DNA of 45,351 nt from DATFKA01 sp042095835. Its GTDB lineage: Bacteria; Bacteroidota; Bacteroidia; Chitinophagales; Saprospiraceae. The position numbers and the translations under genes are program-made. Positions 1 through 8,525 of the stretch are shown here, piece after piece. Below the pieces are notes generated by a model that saw nothing but the letters and a program-made list of their open reading frames with translations, had not been told where the DNA came from and ran no database searches. The stretch is taken from positions 1 through 45,351 of the forward strand of contig JBELML010000037.1 of NCBI GenBank assembly GCA_042095835.1. The letters run 5' to 3'. The number at the start of each line of letters is the position of its first letter. Position 1 is the stretch's first letter.

Positions 1-51
1 AGGTTTCAAAATACCAATTAACTTGTGTTACACAGTAATAAATCTAAACAA

Positions 52-1695
52 ATGAAGAAAAGGTTAATTTTCGGAATGGCGATACTCTTTACGCTACATT
101 CTTGTGAAATGATAAACAATTGGGGCAAGAAAAAGTTGGACCCCGAGGCCGTCATAACTGCTATTGAAGGTGGCTGGAAATTAAACCAAAGTGGAGCCGA
201 AGAAAGCTGGCTGTTTAGTGCAGATGGGAATAATCGAACTTATGTCAAAAAAACGAGGTATGACCTCAATTATGGCCGCTGGGGTTTTGATGGTAAGAAT
301 TTATCTCTGCTAGATTCTTATACCGACTCCGTCACTTCCTTGGGACTCGAAATCGACAACAATCTCTTATTACTGGATAATTTAACCCTACAAAGAGATT
401 CTTTGGTGCGAGCTGATATCGAAGCTGCTATTTCCCAAAAACTTGAAGGGAAATGGAAATCTACTCGCGACGATGTGGTCTATGAATTTGCTCCAGGAGG
501 CTATATGTATGTCCAATACGCGGGCGATGGGTTTGAAGATGGTCGCTGGACGCTCAATGGCAACCTCCTGAGAGATAGCGAATTACAATCAGCTGCCTCT
601 GCGATTTCTTTTAATAATGGCCAGCTAAAATGGGGCGATGATATTTTTACGCGTGTGGGAGATTCTGATACGCCTGCACCTGAAGGCGATGATCAACAGC
701 CAACTACAGGTCGGCTCTCAGCTAAAGGTGATCCTATCTCTGTTCATAGCCTGAGAGCCAACCTGGGGAATTTTGGTCAGGTGAGTTTTGAACCACATTG
801 GGAAGACCGCTATGGAGATTCCAAAGTTCATTATTATCTAAAAAGAGGAGGTATTCCCATTTACGAATTCCCAGCATTTGCCAACGCCGAGGGCACTTTT
901 GATGGACTTCGAGCGGTCTCTGCCAGAGATATTAACAGCGATGGACGCCTGGATATTATTGTTATGGCCAACTATGCCAATAATGCTCCAGATAAGGGTC
1001 TTGCTATCCAAGCAATAAATGGGGTTTACCTCAATAAAGGCAATACGTTCAGTTTTGACAATGCTCTGAGTAGAAAAATTAATGGCGATGGAATAAGCTC
1101 CGTAAATGATATTGTGAAAACCCTTCGAGGCTCAAGTACCACGGGCAGTGGATCGGGTACCAAGTCTTCTACAGGAAAGTCTACTGCAGTGAATTACACC
1201 AAATATAAGGCGGATAGAAGCATCTGTAGAATTAGAATTGCTTCTTTACAAGGGAATATTGACTATGAAAGAATTGCTAAGCTAGGAGATTTGGGTATTC
1301 TAGATTTTGAACCTTCAGACAACGGCTTCACCAGAGTTTACTTAGGAAGTTATATTGGTAAATATACGGCTTATAAAGTACTGAATGAGGTGAAAAAAAG
1401 AGGCTATTCCTCCGCTTTTGTAGTCACTGATTTAGATTTTATCAATAGTAAGGCTGCTGATGAACCAAGTTATCATACCTATCAGATCGCTTCTGCTAAA
1501 AAGCTGAATGTCCAAAATTTTAATGCGCTTGATGACCAATTTAAGGGCAATATGTACATCACTTACTCCGGGACTGGATACCGCATTTCTCTTGGAGTCT
1601 ACCAAAAAGATGTCAATCCAAATACAGAGCAGGAGTTTGCAGCAATAGGTAATCAATTGGGCTATGTTGATGGCTTCTCGAAGACGATAAAGTGA
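52..1695 (+). CDS. Lipoprotein with lipocalin-like N-terminal repeats and C-terminal SPOR-like domains
   Basis: Exported lipoprotein of about 547 residues. I chose the ATG at 52 over an in-frame GTG at 25 because it puts a clean signal peptide at the N-terminus (KKR, hydrophobic stretch, lipobox LHSC). Residues about 35-200 hold two similar beta-rich units (GGWKLN...GRWGFDG and GKWKST...GRWTLNG) resembling lipocalin/META-like modules. At about 290 there is an FG-GAP-like calcium-loop motif, DINSDGRLDIIV. After a Ser/Gly/Thr linker, residues about 390-470 read like a SPOR fold (IRIASLQG...TRVYLGSYIGKYTAYKVLNEVKKRGYSSAFVV), and the tail looks like a second, diverged copy. SPOR domains bind denuded peptidoglycan, so a cell-wall-linked envelope role is inferred. 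No partner gene is adjacent. Confidence 0.7.
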   Translation: MKKRLIFGMAILFTLHSCEMINNWGKKKLDPEAVITAIEGGWKLNQSGAEESWLFSADGNNRTYVKKTRYDLNYGRWGFDGKNLSLLDSYTDSVTSLGLEIDNNLLLLDNLTLQRDSLVRADIEAAISQKLEGKWKSTRDDVVYEFAPGGYMYVQYAGDGFEDGRWTLNGNLLRDSELQSAASAISFNNGQLKWGDDIFTRVGDSDTPAPEGDDQQPTTGRLSAKGDPISVHSLRANLGNFGQVSFEPHWEDRYGDSKVHYYLKRGGIPIYEFPAFANAEGTFDGLRAVSARDINSDGRLDIIVMANYANNAPDKGLAIQAINGVYLNKGNTFSFDNALSRKINGDGISSVNDIVKTLRGSSTTGSGSGTKSSTGKSTAVNYTKYKADRSICRIRIASLQGNIDYERIAKLGDLGILDFEPSDNGFTRVYLGSYIGKYTAYKVLNEVKKRGYSSAFVVTDLDFINSKAADEPSYHTYQIASAKKLNVQNFNALDDQFKGNMYITYSGTGYRISLGVYQKDVNPNTEQEFAAIGNQLGYVDGFSKTIK

Positions 1696-1766
1696 TTTTA
1701 GACCATACCTACTGCATCTTGTGATGATGTTTTAGGTCTGATAGCAGGAATTGATTAGCCTTGACA

Positions 1767-1797
1767 TTTGGTTTATTGTTAATAAAGATTAATTTTA
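1767..1797 (+). promoter_or_regulatory. Candidate Bacteroidota promoter for the ZIP transporter
   Basis: TTTG at 1767-1770, then a 19-base spacer, then TAATTTTA at 1790-1797. This matches the Bacteroidota sigma factor layout (-33 TTTG, -7 TAnnTTTG) at all but one position. It lies about 38 bases upstream of the preferred ATG. Seen by eye only. Confidence 0.45.
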
Positions 1798-1834
1798 CGA
1801 CTCGTCTAAAAATTGTTTTTTGTTAAGCAAATTG

Positions 1835-2665
1835 ATGCTCATGACTGCTATACTAGATTTTATAGGACAATACCATCCTGCTATCCAAGCATTAATTGCC
1901 ACCCTATTTACTTGGGGCGTGACGGCTTTAGGGGCCTCATTGGTTTTCTTTTTTAAAACGGTCAACCAAAAAGTACTCGACTCCATGTTGGGTTTTGCCG
2001 CTGGTGTGATGATTGCTGCGAGTTTTTGGTCCCTACTTGCACCTGCTATTGAGATGGCGGAAGAGATTAGCTCTTTACCTGCCTGGCTTCCTGCCCTCAT
2101 TGGCTTTATGTCTGGGGGACTATTTTTATACCTTATCGATCAATACCTTCCTCACCTTCATTTAGGGTTTAAAAGAGAGGAGGCTGAAGGTATTCCTACT
2201 AGTTGGCGTAGAAGTGTCTTACTAGTACTAGCTATTACTATCCATAATATTCCAGAGGGATTAGCTGTAGGTGTCGCCTTTGGAGCCGTAGCTTATGGGC
2301 TGCCTTCCGCTTCAATTGGTGCGGCTCTTGCCTTAGCCATCGGGATCGGTTTGCAGAATTTTCCGGAAGGTACGGCGGTATCAGTTCCACTGAGAAGGGA
2401 AGGGATGACCCGCCGCAAAGCTTTCTTCTATGGTCAATTATCTGGTATTGTAGAACCTATCGCCGGTGTCATTGGAGCACTTGCCGTATTGACCATGCAA
2501 CCTATTTTACCTTATGCACTAGCTTTTGCTGCGGGCGCGATGATTTATGTGGTGGTTGAAGAACTGATTCCAGAGTCTCAACTTTCTGGAAATACTGATT
2601 TGGCAACCATCTCTACACTTATTGGCTTTAGCATCATGATGACGCTTGATGTAGCGCTTGGTTGA
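1835..2665 (+). CDS. ZIP family metal transporter (ZupT-like)
   Basis: Inner-membrane divalent metal importer of the ZIP family, about 276 residues with eight likely membrane segments. The two metal-site helices are clear: HNIPEGLAVGVAFG in the middle and NFPEGTAVSVPLRREG about 50 residues later. A short hydrophilic loop (YLPHLHLGFKREE) with histidines lies between the third and fourth helices, as usual in the family. In-frame starts are TTG 1820, ATG 1835 and ATG 1841; an ATG is preferred because the promoter-like boxes end at 1797. Zinc or a mixed Zn/Fe/Mn substrate is likely, but the sequence does not settle which. It is a single-gene unit followed by a hairpin. Confidence 0.88.
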   Translation: MLMTAILDFIGQYHPAIQALIATLFTWGVTALGASLVFFFKTVNQKVLDSMLGFAAGVMIAASFWSLLAPAIEMAEEISSLPAWLPALIGFMSGGLFLYLIDQYLPHLHLGFKREEAEGIPTSWRRSVLLVLAITIHNIPEGLAVGVAFGAVAYGLPSASIGAALALAIGIGLQNFPEGTAVSVPLRREGMTRRKAFFYGQLSGIVEPIAGVIGALAVLTMQPILPYALAFAAGAMIYVVVEELIPESQLSGNTDLATISTLIGFSIMMTLDVALG

Positions 2666-2694
2666 TCTTTTCGACTACACCTTCTCCAAAAACA

Positions 2695-2727
2695 AAGGGC
2701 ATAAAAACAAGTTTGTTTTATGCCCTT
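2695..2727. terminator. Hairpin terminator after the ZIP transporter gene
   Basis: A perfect 12-base-pair stem, AAGGGCATAAAA (2695-2706) with TTTTATGCCCTT (2716-2727), and a nine-base loop. The T-rich flank is on the minus-strand side, so it may act in both directions. It sits about 30 bases after the stop codon. Confidence 0.6.
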
Positions 2728-3055
2728 CAAATATTCGGAATAGGTTGAATTACTAGATACAAGTTGATAATGTGTTTTGGGTAAAGGTCTTATTTGGTTA
2801 GGTGGAAAGGGTGTTAACAGTCGGGTAATCCTTATAGATTCCCTTTGATAGAGAAATATTAGATGCAATGTAATAGCAATTACTTTTTAATTCTTTACTT
2901 TTAGATGACTAGGCAGAGAAGCAGTATAAACAACCCGTTTTTTATACTCAAATGCATATCCCTACGACTTGTGGCTTTCTAGGGCTTTTGGGAGGTGGAT
3001 AATCTTTTTTTAGGTTTTGTTGAACCTGTTTATTGTACTTTTAGAATATATACAG
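2728..3055. other. Intergenic stretch before the LytS-type kinase gene
   Basis: About 330 bases without a convincing gene. Near its right end a TTTG (3016-3019) and a TACTTTTA (3036-3043) are spaced 16 bases apart, shorter than the usual 19, and could be the promoter of the kinase gene. A small inverted repeat, AGGTT...AACCT, overlaps them at about 3012-3027. Nothing else recognised. Confidence 0.35.
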
Positions 3056-4183
3056 ATGAGTAAAATGCAAGAGCTCAAAGAAATATTGAATCCAAGATAT
3101 CGGATACTTAGCCATCTTTTATTTTGGGTTTGTTACGCTACTTTTACACTAATATCCGCCAACAGTGCTTTTGATGATCTTCAAAGGGCAACTGTTTTTG
3201 TTGCTTCTACGCTACCCGTCAGGATTATAGCTACCTATTTTGCGATTTACGTATTGATCCCACAATTATTAGATACCAAGAAATACCTTTCCCTTTCCTT
3301 GTCATTCGTGGCTTTGGCGATCGTTTTCGGATATTTGAATAGATGGTCTTTGCACGTATTTTATGTGCCGATGTATCGTCCAAATTACGACTACGTGGAG
3401 TATCCATTAAGTCATTTTGGTAAAGCCTTGCAAAATGTATTTTCTGTTCTTACCGTAGTTTTTGCAGCCATCATTATTAAATTGGTCAAAAGGAACTACG
3501 TAAAGGATCAAATTACCCAGGATTTAGAAAAGGAAAGATTGGATGCGGAGCTCAAATTTTTAAAGGGGCAAATTCATCCACATTTTTTGTTTAACACCTT
3601 GAACAACCTTTATTCTATCACTTTACAAGACTCTCCAAGAGCTTCCGAGTTGGTTTTAAAACTATCTAATTTATTAGACTATATGCTCTACGAAGCGAAT
3701 GGGGCTTTGGTGCCACTTCGTAAGGAAGTAGAACAAATGTTTAATTTAGTAGAGTTAGAAAAATTACGCTATGGCAATCGTCTGGAGGTAGCCATTAGTT
3801 CTACCGGAGATATGACCAGTAAGCAAATACCTCCTTTATTAATGCTCCCGTTTGTAGAAAATGCTTTTAAACATGGAATCAGCCAAAATGTGGACGATTC
3901 TTTTATTAGCATAGATATTAGAATCAAAGATGATAGATTAACCCTACAAGTTGAAAACAGTAAAACGGACTTCTCTACAAAAGATGATGCTGGTTATACC
4001 AAAGGGATAGGCTTGCGTAATGTACGCCGCAGATTACAACTCATTTACGGGGAGGAAGACTACAATCTTCAGATTTTTGATGAGGAAGATACATTCATGG
4101 TTATCCTAAAAGTGCCATTACGGGTATCTCCCATTTCGTCCTCCGAATTGGTCAAACAAGCCAAGCCAGCATTAGCTAATTAG
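3056..4183 (+). CDS. LytS/YehU-type membrane sensor histidine kinase
   Basis: Sensor kinase of the His_kinase (PF06580) class, 375 residues from the ATG at 3056; the frame is open from a TTG at 3017. The N-terminal 150 residues contain about four membrane segments, with no large external sensor domain. The phospho-acceptor box QIHPHFLFNTLNNL has His176 in the PHF motif. The ATPase part has the N-box-like PFVENAFKHGI and the glycine motif GIGLRNVRRRL near the C-terminus. The next gene, 94 bases downstream, is its probable LytTR partner, and a periplasmic binding protein follows. The stimulus is unknown; binding-protein-mediated sensing is a possibility raised by the context. Confidence 0.9.
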   Translation: MSKMQELKEILNPRYRILSHLLFWVCYATFTLISANSAFDDLQRATVFVASTLPVRIIATYFAIYVLIPQLLDTKKYLSLSLSFVALAIVFGYLNRWSLHVFYVPMYRPNYDYVEYPLSHFGKALQNVFSVLTVVFAAIIIKLVKRNYVKDQITQDLEKERLDAELKFLKGQIHPHFLFNTLNNLYSITLQDSPRASELVLKLSNLLDYMLYEANGALVPLRKEVEQMFNLVELEKLRYGNRLEVAISSTGDMTSKQIPPLLMLPFVENAFKHGISQNVDDSFISIDIRIKDDRLTLQVENSKTDFSTKDDAGYTKGIGLRNVRRRLQLIYGEEDYNLQIFDEEDTFMVILKVPLRVSPISSSELVKQAKPALAN

Positions 4184-4277
4184 TATCGAAAAGTCATCGT
4201 TCTCATTTCCTTCCTGATCTAGGAATTCTAAAAATCTGATTATTTCCCTATATTGGATTTTTAAGCAATTTCCATTT

Positions 4278-5018
4278 ATGAAGATTAGTTGCCTAATAGT
4301 TGATGATGAGCCTTTGGCTTTAGATGTAATAGAGTCTTACGTCAAGCGGATTGATGGTCTAGAACTTGTAGCTAGGTGTGAGAATGCTTTGGAGGCCTTC
4401 CAAATCATTCAGAATCAAAAGATTGATTTACTTTTCTTAGATATCCAGATGCCAAAATTGAATGGCCTGGAGTTTATCAACTCTATTTCTACTCCGCCAA
4501 AAGTTATCTTTACCACGGCTTACAGAGAGTATGCTATCGAAGCTTTTAATGTCGATGCAGTGGATTATTTGCTAAAACCTATTCCTTTTACTCGATTTTT
4601 AAAAGCAGTAGGTAAGGCATTTCAAGATCTAACCCCGAGTAATGAGTCGACTAAAGAGCCTAATCCAATGATGTCTGATATCGCCAATGATACGACGATC
4701 AGTGGTATGCAGTATATTTTTGTGAGGGCCGATAAGAAAATGGTGAAAATTTATCTGAATGATATTCTTTTCATCGAGTCATTAAAAGACTACGTCATCA
4801 TTCACGTACCGAGCAAAAGAATTGTCACCAAGCAGAAAATAAGCTACTTGGAAGAAAAATTGCCAGAAGAAATTTTCCTGAGAATTCATCGGTCTTTTCT
4901 GGTAAGCATTCCTAAGATAGAAGCCTTTTCTCCGAATCATGTAGAGATTGCTGGTAAAGAATTACCAATTGGACGCTCCTATAAAAATGTAGTGAGTAAA
5001 GCACTTTTTACAGAGTAA
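4278..5018 (+). CDS. LytTR-family response regulator
   Basis: Two-domain regulator of 246 residues. The receiver domain (1-120) has the acidic pair DD at 9-10, the phospho-acceptor Asp55 in LLFLDIQMPKLNG, the Thr of VIFTTAYREYA and the Lys of DYLLKPI. The C-terminal LytTR DNA-binding domain spans about 145-245 (FVRADKKMVKIYLNDILFIESLKDYV ... LRIHRSFLVS...LPIGRSYK). It lies between a LytS-type kinase and a PstS-like gene on the same strand, which makes a cognate pair nearly certain. LytTR proteins bind imperfect direct repeats; I did not find an obvious pair upstream. Confidence 0.92.
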   Translation: MKISCLIVDDEPLALDVIESYVKRIDGLELVARCENALEAFQIIQNQKIDLLFLDIQMPKLNGLEFINSISTPPKVIFTTAYREYAIEAFNVDAVDYLLKPIPFTRFLKAVGKAFQDLTPSNESTKEPNPMMSDIANDTTISGMQYIFVRADKKMVKIYLNDILFIESLKDYVIIHVPSKRIVTKQKISYLEEKLPEEIFLRIHRSFLVSIPKIEAFSPNHVEIAGKELPIGRSYKNVVSKALFTE

Positions 5019-5042
5019 TCACCTCATCTAAGCAACCGATTA

Positions 5043-5861
5043 ATGCGATTTCTAATATGCCTAATTTCCTTACTATTTGTAGTCGGTCAAGTGGCTGGTC
5101 AGCAAGTAGATACGCTTAGAATTGACGGTTCTAATGGCGTTAAACCACTGGTAGTTGATCTGGCTACAGCTTTCGAAGCTATCTATCCCAAGATTCATGT
5201 GCTTATTGGAGATGGAATGAATACTTCAAAAAGGATTGATGCTTTGATGAACGAAGATATAGATATCGCTATGGCCAGTCATGGTTTGGATATCCCTAGG
5301 TTCACACAGATGGGATTACAGGTGCATTGGTTTGCTCAAATGGCAGTTGTATTTGGAACGCACCAATCTGTTCAGGTTCAGGATATTCGGATGGAGGATT
5401 TATGTGCGATCTATGAAGGCAAGGTAGATAACTGGCAGGCACTCGGTGGCCCCAATCTTCCAATCATAGCTTTAGCCAGACCATCTGATGAAGTAGACAC
5501 AGAAGTGATAGCCGCCGCATTAGCTTGTTTCGAAAACCTGGAAGAACAAAAGCATTTGCAATTTCACCAGAAATCTGGTCCTCTTGCGAGAGCGTTACAA
5601 AATACCAACGGAAGCATAGGCATGTGTGCTGCGGTAAGAGTTGCTCAGAGTGAGGGAAAGATTCAAGCATTAGCCATTGATGGTGTCGAGCCTAGCCCGA
5701 AAATGCTCAAAAAAGGAAAGTATCCTTTTTATAGGAATGCTTACCTCCTCACCAAAGGACGTATGAGTGATGCAGAAAAAAGGTTCTTACACTTTATTCG
5801 TAGCAAAACGGGTAAGCGTATTCTGGAAAGCAACCAAGCCATAGTGCCTAAGGCTAAATAA
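5043..5861 (+). CDS. Solitary PstS-like phosphate/anion-binding periplasmic protein
   Basis: Exported protein of 272 residues with a signal peptide (about 1-19, ending VAGQ). The mature part starts with the PstS-type phrase LRIDGSNGVKPLVVDLATAFEAIYP and continues with DALMNEDIDIAMASHGLD and LCAIYEGKVDNWQALGG, all hallmarks of the phosphate-binding PBP-like 2 fold. Its length suits the compact PstS class. No pstC, pstA, pstB or phoU is near, so a role in ABC import is not supported here. It starts only 24 bases after the LytTR gene, so it is probably in the same operon and may present a ligand to the LytS kinase or be a target of the regulator (inference). Confidence 0.82.
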   Translation: MRFLICLISLLFVVGQVAGQQVDTLRIDGSNGVKPLVVDLATAFEAIYPKIHVLIGDGMNTSKRIDALMNEDIDIAMASHGLDIPRFTQMGLQVHWFAQMAVVFGTHQSVQVQDIRMEDLCAIYEGKVDNWQALGGPNLPIIALARPSDEVDTEVIAAALACFENLEEQKHLQFHQKSGPLARALQNTNGSIGMCAAVRVAQSEGKIQALAIDGVEPSPKMLKKGKYPFYRNAYLLTKGRMSDAEKRFLHFIRSKTGKRILESNQAIVPKAK

Positions 5862-5886
5862 GCATCCTTCCTCTTCTCTAAATAGA

Positions 5887-6786
5887 TCAGCAAATCATAT
5901 TTTGCAAACGCTGTACAAACTTCAAATAAGGAAGTTGCTTTAATTGTACATTAATAATCTGATTGCGAAGTGCCGAGATTTGAGATTTGTGAAAGTAGAA
6001 TTTGCCTTCATGAAGTCCTAAAATAAGCAAGTTTACCCGCTGACCAGCAGGGAGATTGAAACCTGAGAAACGGTTACGGTTGCGCTTTAATTCCACGACC
6101 GTATTATATTTATCAAAAAGTAAAAATGCTTTTATATCACCAAATCGGTAAATGCTGGGTTGTATCTCTACGCTGAACATTGCCTTTTTAGATGGATTGC
6201 GGCCCATTTTTATCTTCTTTCCAATTAAAACCGGACCAAACTGTTGTAGCTGAACCTTGGCGATTTTTTTTCCTCCTGGTCCTTTCTGAATGAAAAGTGG
6301 GGTAGAGGTAGGCTTCCACTCTAAGCTATTGCTTTGATGTAGTCCTGTAGTAGAACTAGGGCCTTGCTTGAAGATTTGTAATTGTTGTGGTTTAGAAATA
6401 TCATTCACGGGTATCTCTAATTCTATGGCTTTGTTTAAGCGAATGCCCACTGCCGATGGCGTCTTTAATTGGATATCAATGAGACGATGTGCATCAATAT
6501 AATAACCACTAGAGGAGAGGTTGAATTCAGAAAACAACAAATCCTTTCTAGTCTGACAGGCTCTTATTTGTAGATGAATCTTTTCATTGATCGGATATTG
6601 TCTAGTATCAGTGAAAGTGTTTTCGTTCACTTTTACCAAGCTGCCCGCGCTTGTATGGAAAGTTTGTGTAGAATTGGCTGGCAGCGCATACTGAACATCT
6701 TTTTTATAAACAGTGGTGAGAAATTCTTGGACACTTCCAAATGGTATCCCCTTAAATGTCTGTATCTTAGGTATAAGTTTTGTCAT
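5887..6786 (-). CDS. Hypothetical beta-rich protein related to a recurrent Bacteroidota surface domain
   Basis: About 299 residues from the ATG whose complement is 6784-6786; the frame remains open to a TTG at 6834. I do not recognise a named family with certainty. Residues about 35-140 (TFHTSAGSLVKV...INEKIHLQIRACQTRKDLLFSEFNLSSSGYYIDAHRLIDIQL) follow the pattern of a beta-sandwich module common in Saprospirales surface proteins, in which a residual AG(S/T)xxxIPxNxF core is followed by a V(N/K)IxxRExxxxxD strand. No signal peptide or membrane segment is evident, which is odd for such a module. The tail is basic and repetitive in hydrophobic strands. It converges with the PstS-like gene. Confidence 0.55.
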   Translation of the reverse strand: MTKLIPKIQTFKGIPFGSVQEFLTTVYKKDVQYALPANSTQTFHTSAGSLVKVNENTFTDTRQYPINEKIHLQIRACQTRKDLLFSEFNLSSSGYYIDAHRLIDIQLKTPSAVGIRLNKAIELEIPVNDISKPQQLQIFKQGPSSTTGLHQSNSLEWKPTSTPLFIQKGPGGKKIAKVQLQQFGPVLIGKKIKMGRNPSKKAMFSVEIQPSIYRFGDIKAFLLFDKYNTVVELKRNRNRFSGFNLPAGQRVNLLILGLHEGKFYFHKSQISALRNQIINVQLKQLPYLKFVQRLQNMIC

Positions 6787-7165
6787 ACTAAATTCGAATA
6801 GAGACTTTGAGCTAATCGCCACCTTTAGTAACAATCAAAAATTAACTTTTCGATTTTGATGGAATCTATTTTACCAATTCGGCGTTAAAAAACCTTGCTG
6901 ATGCCCTGCATCATCTACGTTTTTTGCCTTGGTATAAAATCTTCTCGATCAAAATGCGAGACTTATTCTTTGTTCGTTACTTAGATGTTTTGTTAGCTTT
7001 TTGTAATGAAGAAATCGGATTGAGGCCCCGAAGGGTTTTTAATAAGTAGATGTTGCTCTTCTTGCTCTATTGTGGTATAATTACTTGCATATACGGATCG
7101 GTATGAGAAAGGTTACGGTACCGTAATAAAAGAATAAGGTTATTTTCATTCAGAAAACGATATAA
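6787..7165. other. Intergenic stretch between the hypothetical gene and rarA
   Basis: About 380 bases between divergent genes with no gene I can support. It contains a small GC-rich hairpin ending in a T-run at about 7023-7040 and, closer to rarA, a perfect 14-base palindrome listed separately. Confidence 0.4.
7113..7126. promoter_or_regulatory. Perfect palindrome upstream of rarA
   Basis: TTACGGTACCGTAA is identical to its own reverse complement and lies 39 bases in front of the rarA start codon. That position suits a dimeric repressor operator. The binding protein is unknown. Confidence 0.4.
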
Positions 7166-8440
7166 ATGATTAAGCCGCTAGCAGAACGATTGAGACCCAA
7201 GACTTTAGAGCAGTATATCGGGCAAAAACATTTATTAGGTCCTCAAGGCACCTTAAGCAAAGCCCTTCGCCAAGGCCATTTACCATCCATGATTTTTTGG
7301 GGCCCTCCTGGAGTCGGCAAGACCACCTTGGCTTTGGTTATCGCGAATACCTTGAATCGTCCTTTTCAAGTTTTGAGCGCTATTAACGCAGGCGTAAAGG
7401 ATATCCGAGAAGCCATTCAAAAAGCACAAAAACAGCATTTTTTCGATCGGCCTAGCCCTATTTTATTTATTGATGAGATACATCGTTTTAGCAAAAGTCA
7501 ACAAGATGCTTTACTTGGAGCTGTAGAAAAAGGAACCATCACCTTGATCGGAGCTACTACAGAAAATCCTTCCTTTGAAGTCAATCAAGCCCTACTTTCC
7601 CGGGCGCAGGTATATGTTTTACAACCATTAGAAAAAGAAGATTTGATTTTCCTAGTCGAGCAGGCATTGAAAAAAGATGAAATGCTCCAACACAAGCCCA
7701 TTGAAGTTAAAGAATATGATGCGCTGTTGGCATTTTCAGGAGGTGATGCCAGGAAACTATATAATCTATTAGAGTTGGTGGCTAGTTCGCAAGAAGGAGA
7801 AGCTACCCTAGAGGTGACCAATCAAATGGTGAGCGAACGAGTCCAGCAAAACACTAGTCGATACGATAAAAGTGGCGATCAGCATTATGATATCGCCTCC
7901 GCTATGATAAAAAGTATCAGAGGTTCAGACCCGAACGCGGCGGTCTATTGGTTGGCAAGAATGATTGAAGGTGGAGAAGATGTAAAATTTATAGCTAGAC
8001 GCTTGATGATTTCAGCAGCAGAGGATATTGGCTTGGCCAATCCTAATGCTTTATTATTAGCGACTACTGCCTTTCAATCGGTTCAGGCTATTGGTTTCCC
8101 CGAAGCTCGAATTATTCTTTCTCAAGCAACCATTTACCTCGCTACTTCCCCAAAGAGTAATACCGCCTATCAGGCGATCAATAAAGCTCAAGCGCTCGTA
8201 AAAGAAACAGGTAATTTACAGGTGCCTTTGCATTTACGGAATGCGCCGACCCAGCTTATGAAGTCTTTAGACTATGGTGCAAGCTATAAATACGCTCATG
8301 ATTTCCCAGGGAATTTTGTTGAACAAGAGTTTTTGCCCGACGAAATCCAAGGAACAAAACTCTACGAACCGCAACAAAACCCAGCTGAGCTAAAAATAAA
8401 GGACCGCTTAGTGAAGTGGTGGAAAGAGAAGTATACCTAA
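7166..8440 (+). CDS. rarA: Replication-associated recombination protein A (AAA+ ATPase)
   Basis: RarA/MgsA/Mgs1 family clamp-loader-like ATPase of 424 residues, the usual family length. It acts at stalled replication forks. Seen in order: MIKPLAERLRPKTLEQYIGQKHLLG at the N-terminus, Walker A GPPGVGKTT at 46-54, Walker B ILFIDEIHRF at about 97-106, sensor 1 GATTENPSFEVN at about 130-141, and the family's C-terminal tetramerisation part with SAAEDIGLANPNAL and YAHDFPGNFVEQEFLPDE. It is a single-gene unit with a 14-base palindrome upstream and a hairpin downstream. Confidence 0.96.
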   Translation: MIKPLAERLRPKTLEQYIGQKHLLGPQGTLSKALRQGHLPSMIFWGPPGVGKTTLALVIANTLNRPFQVLSAINAGVKDIREAIQKAQKQHFFDRPSPILFIDEIHRFSKSQQDALLGAVEKGTITLIGATTENPSFEVNQALLSRAQVYVLQPLEKEDLIFLVEQALKKDEMLQHKPIEVKEYDALLAFSGGDARKLYNLLELVASSQEGEATLEVTNQMVSERVQQNTSRYDKSGDQHYDIASAMIKSIRGSDPNAAVYWLARMIEGGEDVKFIARRLMISAAEDIGLANPNALLLATTAFQSVQAIGFPEARIILSQATIYLATSPKSNTAYQAINKAQALVKETGNLQVPLHLRNAPTQLMKSLDYGASYKYAHDFPGNFVEQEFLPDEIQGTKLYEPQQNPAELKIKDRLVKWWKEKYT

Positions 8441-8452
8441 ATCGCCCCAGCT

Positions 8453-8480
8453 AGCACTCGGATAGGCTTGTTGGAGTGCT
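8453..8480 (+). terminator. Hairpin downstream of rarA
   Basis: AGCACTC (8453-8459) pairs with GAGTGCT (8474-8480) around a 14-base loop, 12 bases after the rarA stop and followed by a pyrimidine-rich run. A weak terminator candidate. Confidence 0.35.
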
Positions 8481-8525
8481 GCATTCTTCTTAAATTGACT
8501 ACTGATTTAACTAAAACCGACCCTC

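Noticed and set aside
1697..1742. Terminator after the first lipoprotein gene
   Set aside because: Only a five-base AGACC/GGTCT pairing over a long loop; too weak to call.
5043..5861. Start of a pstSCAB phosphate transport operon
   Set aside because: The next gene is on the opposite strand and is no permease or ATPase.
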